64,000 nucleotides of DNA from Mangifera indica (GCF_011075055.1 NC_058139.1:17381584-17445583); one strand, 5' to 3'; positions 48,602-60,482 are shown, counted from the first letter of the stretch. The notes: generated from the letters alone by a model not told the origin. Translations and numbers: made by a program.

Positions 48602-49390
48602 ATTTATCCCTTTTATTGGAATTTTGATCTTTGAATTCACTAAAAATAGCTCAGGATGCTGCTCTATCTCCCAAGTAGCTTTTTCAATCTTATAATTCCT
48701 TCAAAGTACCTTGACCAAGGGAATCTACTAGTTTCTTAACTATTTGGTCTTTTTATCTAGGATTTTAATCAATCTCTCATCATAACTTAAGTCCTCTGAT
48801 AATTGAATCTCTTTGGTCTTTAACACATTGGAAGGATCCCTAATATACTTGTGTAATGATGAGACATGGAACACATCATCAATATAGTTCATGCTCTTCG
48901 ATAATGCAAGCCTATAAGTTATACCTAGAAGCGAACTTACCTTTTCTCTCAAACCTTATCATATGTTTAAATAGGGTTACTTTGATGAAAACTTTATCAA
49001 CTACATTGAACTCTAGATCTCAACATCTCTAATCGGTATAACGTGTTATTGATCCTGGGTCTGTTTCATTCTTTGTCTGATTAGCTGAACATCTTCAATC
49101 ATTTTTTGAGTCAATTCTGGTTCAAAAGACTAAACAAAGAAATTTTTCTCACTCAACTTATCCTAGTGTAAAGTAGAATGACCCTCCTATCATAAAATAC
49201 TTTATAGGGCATTATCTGCATCATCGCTTAATAACTATTATTATAGGCAAACTCTACTAAAGGGAACATCTCAACCCAACTTACCATATTCTCCAAGGAA
49301 CAAGTTCTTAACATATCCTTTAATACCCACTTAGTTCTCTTAATCTAACCATTAATCTATTCATGATAAGCTATACTAAATGCCAAACTA
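48602..49390 (-). pseudogene. Ty3/gypsy integrase C-terminal fragment
   Basis: The minus strand reads ITYRLALSKSMNYIDDVFHV and SSLHKYIRDPSNVLKTKEIQ, then LSEDLSYDERLIKILDKKTK, around 48740-48930. This is the usual gypsy pol end (YRLALPPSM..VHDVFHVSMLRKYI.DPSHVL). Upstream, 49200-49260 resembles the APYEALYG block. The rest of pol is absent, cut where a Copia fragment begins near 49400. Confidence 0.7.
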
Positions 49391-49429
49391 GTGCCCAGTG
49401 ATTTATGGTTACATATTTTCTCTCAGATT

Positions 49430-49760
49430 AGGTATGATATGTTGGAATTCTAAGAAGCAAAACATTGATGCTCAATCTATAACAAAAGCTGAATACATAG
49501 TTACTGCTTCAACTATAAATCAAACCATTTGGCAAAGAAAACTTTTAGATGATTTGCATGAAAAACAAGTAGAAGCTACACCTATTTATTATGATAACAA
49601 AGTTACAGTAGCCATAACAAAAAAGGTTAATCGATTATAGCTCAAATGAGCAATTAGTTGACATTTTGACTAAGGCAGTAAACACCAAAAGGTTTGTTTA
49701 GATAAGAAATAAGTTAGGAATGGTAAATAAGTTTGTCAAGGAAGAGTGATGAAGCTATAA
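49430..49760 (+). pseudogene. Ty1/copia RNase H fragment
   Basis: The frame reads WNSKKQNIDAQSITKAEYIV, TASTINQTIWQRKLLDDLHE and ATPIYYDNKVTVAITKK, then after a stop NEQLVDILTKAVNTKRF. This is the C-terminal RNase H of copia elements (W.SKKQ..VA.S..EAEY, DN...A, DI.TK). Only this end is present. Confidence 0.8.
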
Positions 49761-50160
49761 AGTAATAAAGTTGGCTATTAAAAAATTTTGAATTTTTGAA
49801 GATGGTTCTAATGCAGAAACTTAAAGTTGATGTGGATTATTTTTTCAACCTTAAAATGATGAAAACTTACTTAACCATCTTGTAATGCTTTTGGTTAGAT
49901 TGCAACTAAACCAAATAGTAGTAGTTGTGTTTACTGTAGTTTGATAATTAAGGTTTGGTTAGCTTGTAAGAAATGGTATGGGTAAGCTTCATTTAAGCTA
50001 TTATTGTATTTGGATTTAGTGAAACTAATGTAAATATAAATGTATGGAAAAAAATAGAAAATATTAACTATTTTACAACAACAAAAATCTTCCATTCTAG
50101 TTCTCCGATTTCACTCCTATGTTTTTGTATTTTTTTCACGCTTTCTTTGTACACAAATCT
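49761..50160 (+). other. Possible Copia 3' end / LTR remnant
   Basis: This follows the Copia fragment directly and ends where Alba unit 6 begins. It carries TGATGTGGATTATTTT and a run of C-poor sequence like a copia LTR, but no second copy is in the window to prove it. Confidence 0.35.
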
Positions 50161-50520
50161 CCATTAAAAATCAATCGCTTACCCATGCCTAAGGCCGAGA
50201 GTTCAATATTATTATACTGCTTTATATGACTTTGTAAGATAGATTGATAACATCAAACAAAACCCCATCAAGAAAATCATAAAATCTTCAAATTTTCATG
50301 TCAATAAGCTAATAAGGAAACATGAGGAAACTAAAAATTCTTGACTTAAGGAAAAAATAAAACAAGAAAATATGTGGATACCTTGGCAAGAATTAGGTAG
50401 AAAATGAAGGGTTTCTTTGTGTTGGAGATTTGAATGCAAGTGTTGATCTCCTTCTTCTTGTTGTTCTTCTTCATCGTCTAAGCTGAAGAGTTGTTAGTAG
50501 TAACGACAACAGTGACAACA

Positions 50521-52479
50521 TGTAACACCCCGAAACTAATAAAAACGTACAATAAAATTTAGAAATGTTTAACCAAATAAAGTGCTGAGCACACAATTTT
50601 TTTATAGTCTTTTTTAATTGTTTTGAATTTAAATATTATATATATATAAAAATTAATATGTCTAGTTCTATTCTAGAAATTTTTGTAAGTTTACCTATTT
50701 AATATAATTTATTAAAATTGTTATAGGATTGAGTATTAAACCCAAAATTTATTTGGCAAAGTTTGGGACCGATAAAGAAATTTAACTTTTAAAGCTTTCT
50801 GAAATATTTTTGAATTAATTTTTTTTATAAATAAATTAGCATGTCTAGTTTGATCTTGGAAAATTTCACAATTTTATACATTATATGCTATTTGTTAAAA
50901 TTGTTACAATATTGTGTGTCCAATCTGGAAGATGGCAATCTTAGTGATCTGTGAAAGAAATTCATTTTACATGACTTTTTAATTTATTTTCAGGTTGATC
51001 TTTTATTTAAACCATCAATATGTTAAGTTTAATTCTACAAAATTTCGTAAATTTTTGAGTTATACTGAATTTCATAAAATTACTGGAAACTAGAGCTATC
51101 AAACCTGAAAACTGTTGACAATCTTCATGAGTTGTGGGAAGAGTTAATTTTTGTGAAGTTTATATATATATTTTTTAAGCTGAATATTTTTTTAGTAAAC
51201 TATCTATGTGTCTTCTTTGTCCTTGCAAAGTTTTTTAATATTTAAATTTGTATAAAAATTTATAAAATTTATGGAACAAAGGTTGTACAGTATAGACATG
51301 TGTTAGTTTGGTATAAAGTTGTTCGTTTGGATACTTTTAGAATTTGTGAAATTAGTTTTGAATTAAGGTTCTTCAATGGAATCTAAGAAGAACTGTAAGA
51401 TTTTGTTGATTCAATTGAATTCATTGATTGTGGCTAGGAATCTAAGAAAATTTTGCGTGGTTGTTTGAAACGTATAAGAGTTTGTGTTGATCTTTGCTCT
51501 TATTTGAGATAAGTAGAAATTATTTATTTTGTATTTGCATACGTGTTTGATTTTTGACCCTACATGTTTGGACATGACAGTCAAATATGAAAATTTTGGT
51601 TTCTCTAAGTTATAAAATATTTTCATGCAGGTTTTCTATTAAACCGAAACATTTATACAAGTATTTTTGTAACCTATATAAATATTCCATTTTGTTTATA
51701 TATAAACGTTTTCATAAATTATATAAATATTTTGTTTTGTGTATATATAAACATTTTTGTGAGCTATATGAATAATTTGTTTTGTTATGTAATACCTTTA
51801 GGCAAATCCACAACGGAAAAGCAGGAGAAAAATATTGGGTTTGTCTGTACTTTGTTTATGTATCCTACATCGGTTAGAGATAGGAGAATTTGACCGGTTA
51901 AATAGCCTGTGAGCTCTTTAAATTGTTAAGATGCATTTTGGGTTGCAAAGCTCAGAAGCAAAACCATGCTAGACTGTGTGTGAAGAGTAGACAATATCTT
52001 GATATGGGTCGAGTTATTGAATCAGAAATGTTAAAAATGGTATCAGAGTGGCTCTGCATGTCTTCTTGAATGATGGTGGGCCAAACTTCAATGTGGATGT
52101 TAAGTCTCATAAGGGAGTGTATATAGTACCCTTAAGCAAATCCCACATCGGCATAGCATAAGAGAGTACTATGTCTATGCATTCCACATTGGTTAGAGAT
52201 AAGAGAATTTGACTAGTTAAATAGCTTGTGAGCTCCTTAAATTGTCAATATGTGTTTTGACTTGCAAAACCTATAAGCAAAATCATGATGGACTGTGTGC
52301 CCAAAGTAGATGACATTTTGACTGTGGATCGAACTGTTGAACTAGGGATGTTAAACCACGATAGACTCTGTCTACAGAGTAGACAATTACCATGATGGAC
52401 AATATCTTAACAGTGGATCGGCTATTGAACTAAGGATGTTAAACCATGATAGATTATATATCTAGAGTGGACAATATCT
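50521..52479. mobile_element. Composite retroelement insertion in Alba exon 1
   Basis: It starts TGTAACACCCC right after CAACA (50516-50520); TAACA follows at 52480-52484, a 4/5 match to a 5-bp target duplication. The first part (50521-51787) is AT-rich LTR-like sequence without coding. The second part is TRIM-like (next entry). The right terminus does not end in CA, so the exact structure is uncertain. Confidence 0.6.
51788..52479 (+). mobile_element. TRIM-type element, decayed, with repeated tails
   Basis: It begins TGTAATACCTTTAGGCAAAT and is related throughout to the TRIM at 61283. The first LTR ends near 52036, the primer site TGGTATCAGAG follows (52038-52048), and a short internal part leads to a second LTR from about 52118 to 52353. 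Two further partial LTR tails (TGGACAATATCTTAACA.TGG type) then repeat to 52479. Confidence 0.65.
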
Positions 52480-52658
52480 TAACAATGGGCACAGGAGCTC
52501 CTTCTTTCTTCTTAATGTCGTTGTTCTTAGTCTTGACTTCCTCTTTCAAGAGCTCAACGTTCTCTAAAACAACCTTGGTGCTTGCCTCATTTGTTATGAA
52601 ATCTCTTCTTTTCCTCTGCTTCATTCTTTCTTGATGAGCAGCTTCTGGTTGGAGGCGC

Positions 52659-52667
52659 CTTTATATA
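52659..52667 (-). promoter_or_regulatory. TATA box of Alba unit 6
   Basis: CACTATATAAAGG on the minus strand lies about 35-45 bp upstream of the ATG at 52624, rather close for a leader. It is similar in position and surroundings (ATCACC.CTATATAA) to the unit 2 box. Confidence 0.55.
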
Positions 52668-52684
52668 GTGGTGATTGGGCCAAT

Positions 52685-53339
52685 ACTGAACGAACACATG
52701 GAGTTCCCATTGGATTAACTTTGTAGGCCGTTATTTTAAGCGGGAACAGCCATGCCAGTAACAAGTTGTAATTGCAAGTAGTGCCAGTGGAACGATCATC
52801 ATGAAATAGTTATCTTAATTAATTTAATTAGGGCTTAGCTTGTTCCGTTTTAGCTATTATTGTTTATGAACAGATAAAATCTACTTTTTAACAAGAAATC
52901 TACATAAATAGATCAGTGGTCGTAACAAGTTGAATTTGACGCATTCCCCAATGGGTCATGTTGCAGACCGCCTAACTGCTTTGACATGTCTAATTATCTA
53001 ACATATACTCTTGTAATAGTTCATTGTTGCTGAAATATTGTTTTTCCCACATGCTTTAGATCAATGACTAAAGAGTATGGAAGTTGACAAAACACAACTT
53101 TTTTCCGTTTTCATTAAAGGCTGTTTGGGTTCTCTTGTAGATGAGCATGAGGTTTTTGTGAGCTTACCTAAGATGCAAATCATTTAGTATTAGAACTATG
53201 ATCACGTCTTCTAGTTAAAATGGTAACGTTAGCACTGTAATGTTGGACCAAGGCTAGCTCTAGCACCGAGCTAGGGCACAATAAGCTTGGGTGGGCTGAG
53301 CATAGTTCTCCCAACATTCTTATATGTATGTAAAAAGTC
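52685..53339. other. Upstream flank of unit 6
   Basis: 52685-52850 is shared with 59545-59670 and 23310-23400 (TAGGCCGTTATTT, GCGGGAACAGCC, CATCATGAAATA). 52850-53339 shows nothing recognisable. Confidence 0.45.
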
Positions 53340-54840
53340 ATGTTTTTCTATTCATATTACTCATAAAATGAAGCAATATTGTATATGCCCAGCATGTGCA
53401 ATATCACTGTAATTTTTAACCAAACACATTTCCTAAAATTAAAAAGATAATAAAAGAAAAATGAATGACAGAGATGCGCAAACACCAGTATGTATCTACC
53501 ACAAACTGCATTTGCACTCCATTTCTATGACATCTTGGGGAGATTAGGAGCAACGCTAAGTAGAAATGGCATACTATGATTGTTTCCTAGCTTAAAGCTA
53601 AAATGAATTCTGGAAAAATAATCTCTACAGTGAATGCCATATAACCAGGCCTTTCTTAGTGCGACAGGCTGTAAGTTGGAGCAATGATCCTGTTGGCTTT
53701 CTCAAACATTGGCTTTTCAATCTGGGAGACAGTGAAAGAAAGGACCATTGGTAGGAAATGAGCAACTAGAATTGGTGACAAGTAAATCTAACTAATGAAA
53801 GCAGTTGAACCTTAGGTTTCTGAATGAACTGGCTTTGATTGTCCTCTAGCTTGGAGACTATCAAACATATCTTCTTTATCGCTGTTGCATTTACCCAAAA
53901 CATGTATATGATTATTTAAAATGAGAGGAAATTTGTTTAACAGGAAAAGGGTGTGGCCTGGCCTATTACCTCCTCCATTATCTCCTTTAAGAAGGTCATC
54001 ATCATTGTACCACTGCAATTCAATATAAGATCAGAGAAACCTGTTAAGAAAATTTCATAGTGGTTTAGCCTATTATCAAAATCTGTTGTCAAAACGTATC
54101 TTAATAATTTAATGAGCTCATACTCTATTTAAGCAATCATATTTTAACATTCTAAAGGATATGGGATATACATTTAAATCCAACATCTGTTTTGCTTTGC
54201 CTAAGAGAGTGTCACACTGTCAGAGTAAAGCACATGAATTGCAGTAAGTCTCTAGGAAAATCACTACTGCCAATCAATGTTTCAAGATATTCAAACAATA
54301 CGCCAAGCAAGATTATTTGATTAAAAAAAAAACCTGAAAACCTTACAAAATTCTTGAAACCCCATCATGTTCATTCCTGTGAATTCTTTAAGAAAACGGG
54401 AAAATTCACAACTGAACCAAGAATTTCATAATACAAGCCTGAAAATGTAGAGGCAGATAAGAAAACTTCATTTCTTCTAAATCCAAGGATAAAGATTCTA
54501 ATAAGCCTTTTGAGCTTATTTTCTTTTCCCTACAGTTTTCTCGTCAGCCAAACACACCAAGCCAAGAACCGAAAAAAAAAAAAAAACCTTAAGCCCATTA
54601 CACAAGATTGTAAAGAAATCAATACACATAAAAGCAATCCCAAACATTCCACAAGAAATGGACAAGTGAATCAATAAACTTTTGTGCTTATTTTCTTTTA
54701 CAGAATTTTTCTCATCTAAGCAATCATAATTGATCCGAGAAAGTTTAATTAGGCTTATTTACTTGGGTATGTTGGGCAAAGCAGTAAGTGCAGATAAAGA
54801 TATGCAGTGACACTTTAATTAGTGATATTTGGAAAGGAGA
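53340..54840 (-). pseudogene. Array unit 7: second-type Alba-like remnant
   Basis: It is colinear with 57250-59000 of unit 8 and 19750-21200 of unit 2. The minus strand has the exon-like block (about 53960-54018) reading MQWYNDDDLLKGDNGGG with a GAG|GTAATAGG donor. Then comes a block at 53810-53890 whose alternative frame reads KKICLIVSKLEDNQSQFI then QKPK before a GT, followed by the IEKPMFEK-type block near 53700. This copy has QKPK where others have QWPK, closer to the Alba QKAK. The promoter is missing: near 54810 it runs straight into the 3' flank of the next unit. Confidence 0.5.
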
Positions 54841-54947
54841 GAAAATAGAAACTATAAACAAGAATTTGTGTTTTTTTGCAGTAAAATGCAACTTACAAGT
54901 CTAACCTGAAAAAAAAAGCTCTGTTTATTATATCTCAACTACACTTA

Positions 54948-55430
54948 GGGGGCGTTTGGTTTGGGTAATGTTTGATTACTAAAATAGAAAGATTACCTTG
55001 AAGATAAATTACTTAGAAGATTACTGAGTATAAATGATTACTATATTTAATAAAATTTGATAGATATAAATAAATATTTATGTTTGGTTAAAGGTAATAA
55101 AAGATTACTAGTAAATTATTTTACTTAAATACCCTTAAATTTAATTATTTTTAAATATTTTTTATATTATTTGTCATATTAATTAAAAATAAATTTATTT
55201 TTATCTCAAAAAATTAATAAATAATAATTTTTCTATAATAAACTTAAGATTACCCCAGTAATCTTTAAATACCTAAAGTGAAGGTGGTAATCAGATTACC
55301 ACCTATATTACCTGTCACGTCAGCATTGGTAATAGAAGATTACTGTAATATTTTATTACTGACAAACCAAATAAGGGAATAAAAGATAGATTACCAAGGT
55401 AATCTTAAAAACTCTTAACCAAACGCACCC
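54948..55430. mobile_element. PIF/Harbinger-type (Tourist-like) MITE, 483 bp
   Basis: The ends GGGGGCGTTTGGTT and (complement) GGGTGCGTTTGGTT form the inverted repeat. TTA flanks both sides (54945-54947 and 55431-55433), the 3-bp duplication of Harbinger elements. The same flank without the element occurs at 38650-38680 and 40690-40715 (ACACTTGCAA.TAAAA.TGG.AACACTAC). No coding. Confidence 0.88.
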
Positions 55431-55663
55431 TTACAGGTAAAACTAGCAACACTACAGTGGAAAAAAATGGAGATGCTATGCTACACAAGATCAGCTCCAA
55501 TAAAATGTCTCCATCTCAATCAAATCATCATGTTAGCAGATTATCTAAAAGCAACTCCAAACACTAATGGGTATAGATACATCTCTTTTAAAAACTCATA
55601 TAAACTGAAGAAGAACAGTTATGCGGAAGACCGCGGAGGGGGAATTCTTAAGCAACTGCTGGG

Positions 55664-55874
55664 TCAGGCATGCCTATCGGATTCCACATTTGATGTTGCG
55701 GCAGCATTAGCAGCAGTTGTGGTCTTGTCCAGACTCTGAGCCTTCCTCAAAATAATTTGGATCTGACAACCCAGAAAGATGGATGAAGAATAAGAACTTG
55801 TAACGGGTGAAAAAGAAGGAAGCTAAGTTAGCAGTACAACCTTAGGTTTCTGAATGAAAGAACCTCCATGAACC
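55664..55874 (-). pseudogene. Alba C-terminal exons, array unit 8
   Basis: The minus-strand last exon (55664-55762, 99 bp, with stop) reads IQIILRKAQSLDKTTTAANA and ends SDRHA. Upstream, 55842-55874 keeps the end of exon 4 (VHGGSFIQKPK with a GT donor). The rest of exon 4 and Alba exons 1-3 are deleted; the sequence jumps to what corresponds to 18595 in unit 2. Stop codon and splice acceptor (CAG) are intact here, unlike unit 4, but with no upstream exons it cannot be a working gene. Confidence 0.75.
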
Positions 55875-55961
55875 ATCCATCTAAGAACCGGTGCAGATCA
55901 AAAATCAAGAAAAAAATATAGTTTGTCGCTGCTGCTTAAGTTTCGAGCTAAGACATAATTC

Positions 55962-57702
55962 ATTCAGTAGCCTAAGGTTCAACTGCTTTCATCAGTTAAA
56001 TTTACTTGTCACAAATTCCAGCTTCTCATTTCCTACTAATAGCTTCATCTCTTTCATTGTCTCCCAGATTGAAAAGCCCGTTTTTGAGAAACCCAACAGG
56101 ATCACGGCTCCAGCTTACAGCCTGCAACAGTACCAACAAAGGTCTGGTGATACAGATATTCACTGTAGAGATTATCTTTCTGAAATTCCTTCAAGTTTTG
56201 AGCAAAACTATAAATATCTTACACCGCTTAGCATTGCTCATAATGTCATCAAGATGTCAGAGGAATGGAGTGACGATATAGTTTGTCGTTTATTTATCCC
56301 TTGTTATTTTTATTTTTAAGAAGTGTGCTTTAAAAATTATAGTGTTGTTGTTGTTGCTCAAATTAGGCATATACAATATTATTTCATTTGACAACGAGTA
56401 TTAAGAATAGAAAAACTTCTCAGTCTCTCTACTTATCTTTTCTGCCAAACAATATCGTTTTATCTAGTAATGGGTAAAATAACGCCGTTTTATAAATGAG
56501 TCGCAAACTTTAAACCACACATCTAAATTACAAATTCGAGCTGCAGATCCGAGCCATAATTTTAAGTTGAACTAGAATTACAAATTCGAACTATGAATTT
56601 ATGTCAAACTAGATCCAAACTCCCTATAACTCAAATTCGGTTCGGTTTAAAAAACACTCTAACTCATCTAGCTTGAACTTGATTCACATTTAAACAAAAC
56701 AAATTTAAAACAAGTTGAGCTCAACTAACTTTTATGATCGAGTCAGCTCAATTTAAATCCAGCCCAATGATAAGCATCGATTAATCAATCTTATTATCTT
56801 GTATGGTGAAAGATAAATTAAATGAAGTGAGGATAGGACAAATAGCTAGGTTTTTGAACCCACTTTTTGGATACTTACATCTATAGTTATGTGATTAGTG
56901 ACTTTATGAGGTAGCTCAGGCAAAGTGGGAGTAGTAGAATGTCATGATTTTGGATAAGGGTTCCAAAAAGAGTAGTTGAATTTCTATAAGAATCTCTTCA
57001 TCCACTTTAGAAAAATGCTTATTTAATCAAACAAAAGGAACATGTTACAATATAATTGGTTATCATACTAACAAATCTGCCTGTCTTTTGTCTCACAATT
57101 CTCAATTAAAAGTTCTCAACAAAATTAGCTAAAGCAACTGATCTTGAGGGTGCAGTTGATTTGCAAGTTTGTGTATGCATGCTTTTTTTTTTTTTAATTT
57201 TTCATTTGGCAAGGTGTAGAGATAAAGAGACTAAGAAGTTTTGTTTTATATTCCTAATACTAACCGTAAAATGAAGCAAAATTGTATATGCCCTACATGA
57301 ACAACAACATCAGAATTTTCAACTAAACAAAATTCCTTAAAATAAAAAGATAACAATGGAAGAATGAGTGGCCAATAATATCTTCACTCCATTTCTATGA
57401 CATCTTGGTGATATTAGGAGGAATGCTAAGCAGAAAAGGCATAATATAATTATGTCTAAGGCCAAACTTAGAGAAAATCCAGAAAGATAATCTCTACATT
57501 GAATGTTAGTATCACTAGTCCTTTGTTGGTGCAGCTGCATGCTGTAAGCTGGAGCAGTGATCCGGTTGGATTTCTCAAAGACGGGCTTTTCAATCTAAGA
57601 GACAGTGAAAGAGATGATGCTATTGGTAGGAAATGAGTAACTGAAATTTATGATAAGTAAATCTGACTTATGAAAGAAATTGAACCTTAGGCCACTGAAT
57701 GA
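55962..57702. repeat. Long inverted repeat in array unit 8 (arms ~480 bp)
   Basis: The left arm 55962-56437 is the reverse complement of 57216-57702. Paired landmarks are AATTCATTCAGT.GCC, GATTGAAAAGCCCGT.TTTGA, ATCACGGCTCCAGCTTACAG and CTTCT.AGTCTCT. The spacer of about 780 bp holds an old GAGCC-type element. Two open frames at 55891-56319 and 56006-56281 are readings of the left arm, not separate genes. The fold-back joins two copies of the same Alba-like exon region in opposite orientation. Confidence 0.75.
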
Positions 57703-59470
57703 ATTAGCCTTGATTGTCCTCAAGCTTGGAGGCTATTAGACATATCTTCTTTGTCCTTGTTGCATTCACCAAAAGCATGTATTTGATTGTTCAAAAATGG
57801 GAGGAATTTTTTTAACAGGAAAAGGGTGTGGTCTGGCCTCTTACCTCCATTGTATCTTTTCAGAACGGCGTCATCCTTGTGCCACTGTATGTTTATCTGC
57901 AATACAACATAAGATCAGAGAAACCTGGTTAGGAAAATTTCAGAGTGCTTTTTCATTTCGGAGAACTATTTTTAGCATCCACGGTCTAATAATCTGATCC
58001 AATATCAAGATATGTTGGTATGGGACTCAATGTTTATTATAAATACTAGAATAATTTATCATGGCTTTTGGGTTTTACAACCCAAAAGACATCTTGATAT
58101 CTAGTGGAACTCACAACAATCTTAGCGATGTGAGATGCACATCTAAACCCAACATCTTTACTATGTTTTATTGATGTAGGATTTGTCAAGGGTATTGGAG
58201 TATCATAGTAAAACACATGAATTGCATTAAGTCTCCAAGAAATCCCTACTGCCATACAATGTTTCAAGAAATTCAAATAAAACGCCAAACAAGATTATTT
58301 GTTCAAAAAAAAAAAACTGAAAACCTTTAAAATGTCTTGAAACCATATAATTTTCATTCTTGTGAATTCTATAAGGAAAGGAGAATAGAAGCCTAAAAAT
58401 GTTGAGGGAGATAAGAAAAGTTCAATTCTTCAAAATCCAAGGATATAGAATCTAACCCTATAGTTTTCTTGGCAACAAAACATACCAAGCCAAGAACAAA
58501 AGATAGAAACTTAAGCCCATTACTCAAGATTGTAAAGAAATCAATACACACAAAAGCATAGTTCCCAACCATTTCACAAGAAATGAGCAATTCTTTTACA
58601 AAATTTCTCTCATCTAAGCGATCATAATTGGTTCAAGAAAGTTTATTTACAGGGGTATGTTGGGAAAAGCAGTAAATGCAGATATAGATATGCAGTAGCA
58701 ATGTCAAGATTGGTAAAGCACATGACTTACATTAAGTCTCCGGGAAAATCCCTGCTACCTACCATACAACGTTTCAAGAAATTCCAATAAAACGCCAACA
58801 AGATTATTTGTAAATAAAGAAATCTGAAAACATAAAAATTTCTTGAAACCCCATCATTTTCATTCATGTGAATTCTTTAAGAAAAAGGGAAAAAATCACA
58901 ACCGAACAAAAAATTTCAGAAGGGAAGCCTGAAAATGTAGAGGGAGATAAGAAAGCTTCAATTCCCCTATAGTTTTCTCGGCAACCAAACATACCAAGCC
59001 AAGACCAAAAAATAAAAACTTAAGCCTACTACACAAGATTGTAAAGAAACCAATACACATAAATGCAATTCCAACTATACCACAAGAAATGAACATGTGA
59101 ATCAATAAACTTTTGTGGTTATTTTCTTTCACAAAATTTCTCATCTAAGCAACCATAATTGATCCAAGAAAGTGATATTTACTTGGGTATGTTGGGCGAA
59201 GGAGTATGTGCAGATAAAGACATGCAGTAGCAGTGTCAAGATTATCAAGTTACCCCTTCTTGTAAATTGATGAAGACAAAGTAACGCTTCCACTACGAGC
59301 AATAGTTCCGGTGCCATCTCTCAAGTAAAAAACTCCATGCAACAATGGCGCTTCTTGGAATGTTGGAGAGGCTTTAGACTTTTGTAAGGGAGTCTGTTGT
59401 GATGGGGGGCTGGTCTTATGTAGAGGTAATAGTTATCTTTGGGGCCTAGTGTTTGTTAAGAGCATTCGGT
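57500..59470 (-). pseudogene. Second-type Alba-like remnant of unit 8, with promoter
   Basis: On the minus strand: a damaged TATA (59415-59424, CTCTACATAAGACC), leader, short start frame, the hydrophobic block at 58896-59144 (MRNFVKENNHKSLLIHMF...) and its tandem copy at 58393-58590 (MLISCEMVGNYAFVCIDFF). Then the block at about 57850-57900 (INIQWHKDDAVLK), the KKICLIASKLEDNQ-type block near 57690-57760 and the IEKPVFEKSNRITAP block near 57570. The order is identical to unit 2. The hydrophobic pieces would be membrane-spanning if translated, which does not suit an Alba protein, so they are more likely intronic or unrelated. Function is not assigned. Confidence 0.45.
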
Positions 59471-60003
59471 TAAAGGTAGTTTTAAAGACTCATGAGATTG
59501 CATTTGTTTCCTAAGCAGCCTATGCACCCAATTCATTACCACTCTATTTGTAGGCCGTTATTTCAAGCGGGAACAGCCTTACCGGTAAAAAGTTGTAACT
59601 GCTAGTAGTGCCAGTTGAACGACCATCATGAAATATTTATCTTAATTAATTCAATTAAGGCTGAGCTTTAGTAGTAATCAAAAAAATCTCAGCAATTTTG
59701 CGAGTTATCTGTTAGACTTAGATTATAACAATAATATAAAAGGAAAAGGATGAAGGAACAGTATGTACCATGTCCATGGCTTAGATTATAACAATTATTG
59801 TACTGCTCTATGTAACACTGTAACAAGTACATATTAATAAGATTAAACAAAACCCCATTTAGAAAATATGCAGATTTCCATGTCATTAATTTTTCATTTT
59901 AGTAAAATGAAGAGAGAAAAATGAATTAAAACCATCCATCTAAGAGCCTATACAGATTAAAAATAATATATATTTTATATAAAATCAAAATTAAGCATTC
60001 AAT

Positions 60004-60314
60004 TAGAGTTGAATTCAAACCAAGTTTATTAGATCTCGGCTCAAGCTCGGCTCAAACAAGTCTGAAACAAGTTCAGCTCAAACGAACTTGAGCTTGGGTT
60101 TTGGGGTGTTCAACTCATCAAGCTTGCAAATTTAAAAATTTTGATACAAAGCAACGTCATTTTGACTAATATATATTAAAACAACATCATTTTAATAACA
60201 AACTAGCTAAATGCTTGAGCTTGGCTCTTTTTAAACAAGTTGATCTCGAGTTCGAGTTTAGTTCCATGCAAATCGAGCTGAGCTCGAGCTTGGCTCGGCT
60301 CAAATCCAGCCGTA
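60004..60314. mobile_element. hAT-type MITE in unit 9
   Basis: It starts TAGAGTTGAATTCAAACC and ends GGCTCAAATCCAGCCGTA, the same family as 47625-47977. The flanks CATTCAAT (59996-60003) and TTTTCAAT (60315-60322) match 6 of 8. The paralogous place in unit 2 (about 18648-18660, GAGCTTTCAATTCTACATTT) has no insertion, which confirms the boundaries. Confidence 0.85.
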
Positions 60315-60482
60315 TTTTCAATCATACATTTTATGAAACCTTTTTGAGGAATTATGATGAAATATATAGTTAATAAAGAAAATAGGAAAAAAAGTTGATA
60401 CCTTGGCAAGATTGTGGTAGAAAATGAAGGGCTTCCTTTGTTATCTTCATCATGGAGATTATCATTCTAGAATTCCTTAGAG

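Larger units (their letters stand above)
50183..52624 (-). pseudogene. Alba-domain pseudogene with exon 1 split, array unit 6
   Basis: This unit keeps the most complete Alba start. On the minus strand, exon 1 begins at ATG 52624-52622 (MKQRKRRDFITNEAS, a Lys/Glu-rich leader reading to EGAPVP at 52487). It is interrupted by an insertion (50521-52479) and continues 50520-50382 in the same frame once the insertion and one target copy are ignored. That second part has an in-frame TAG (50478-50480), then a second ATG at 50474 opening MKKNNKKKEINTCIQISN, TKKPFIFYLILAK and a good AAG|GTATCC donor. Exon 2 (ends 50183) reads KQYNNIELSALGMG with a GG|GTAAGC donor. ELSALGM is the exact plant Alba signature. 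A 1-bp deletion near the start of exon 2 shifts the frame. Exons 3-5 are absent, replaced by Copia-derived sequence. So it is a pseudogene. Confidence 0.8.

Noticed and set aside
55891..56319. 142-codon plus-strand frame
   Set aside because: It is the inverted-repeat copy of blocks that are minus-strand elsewhere and crosses the positions of splice sites. I treat it as part of the fold-back, not a gene.
58393..59144. Small membrane proteins (hydrophobic frames)
   Set aside because: They recur only as decayed tandem copies within the array units, lack consistent starts and splice context, and the composition follows T-rich DNA.
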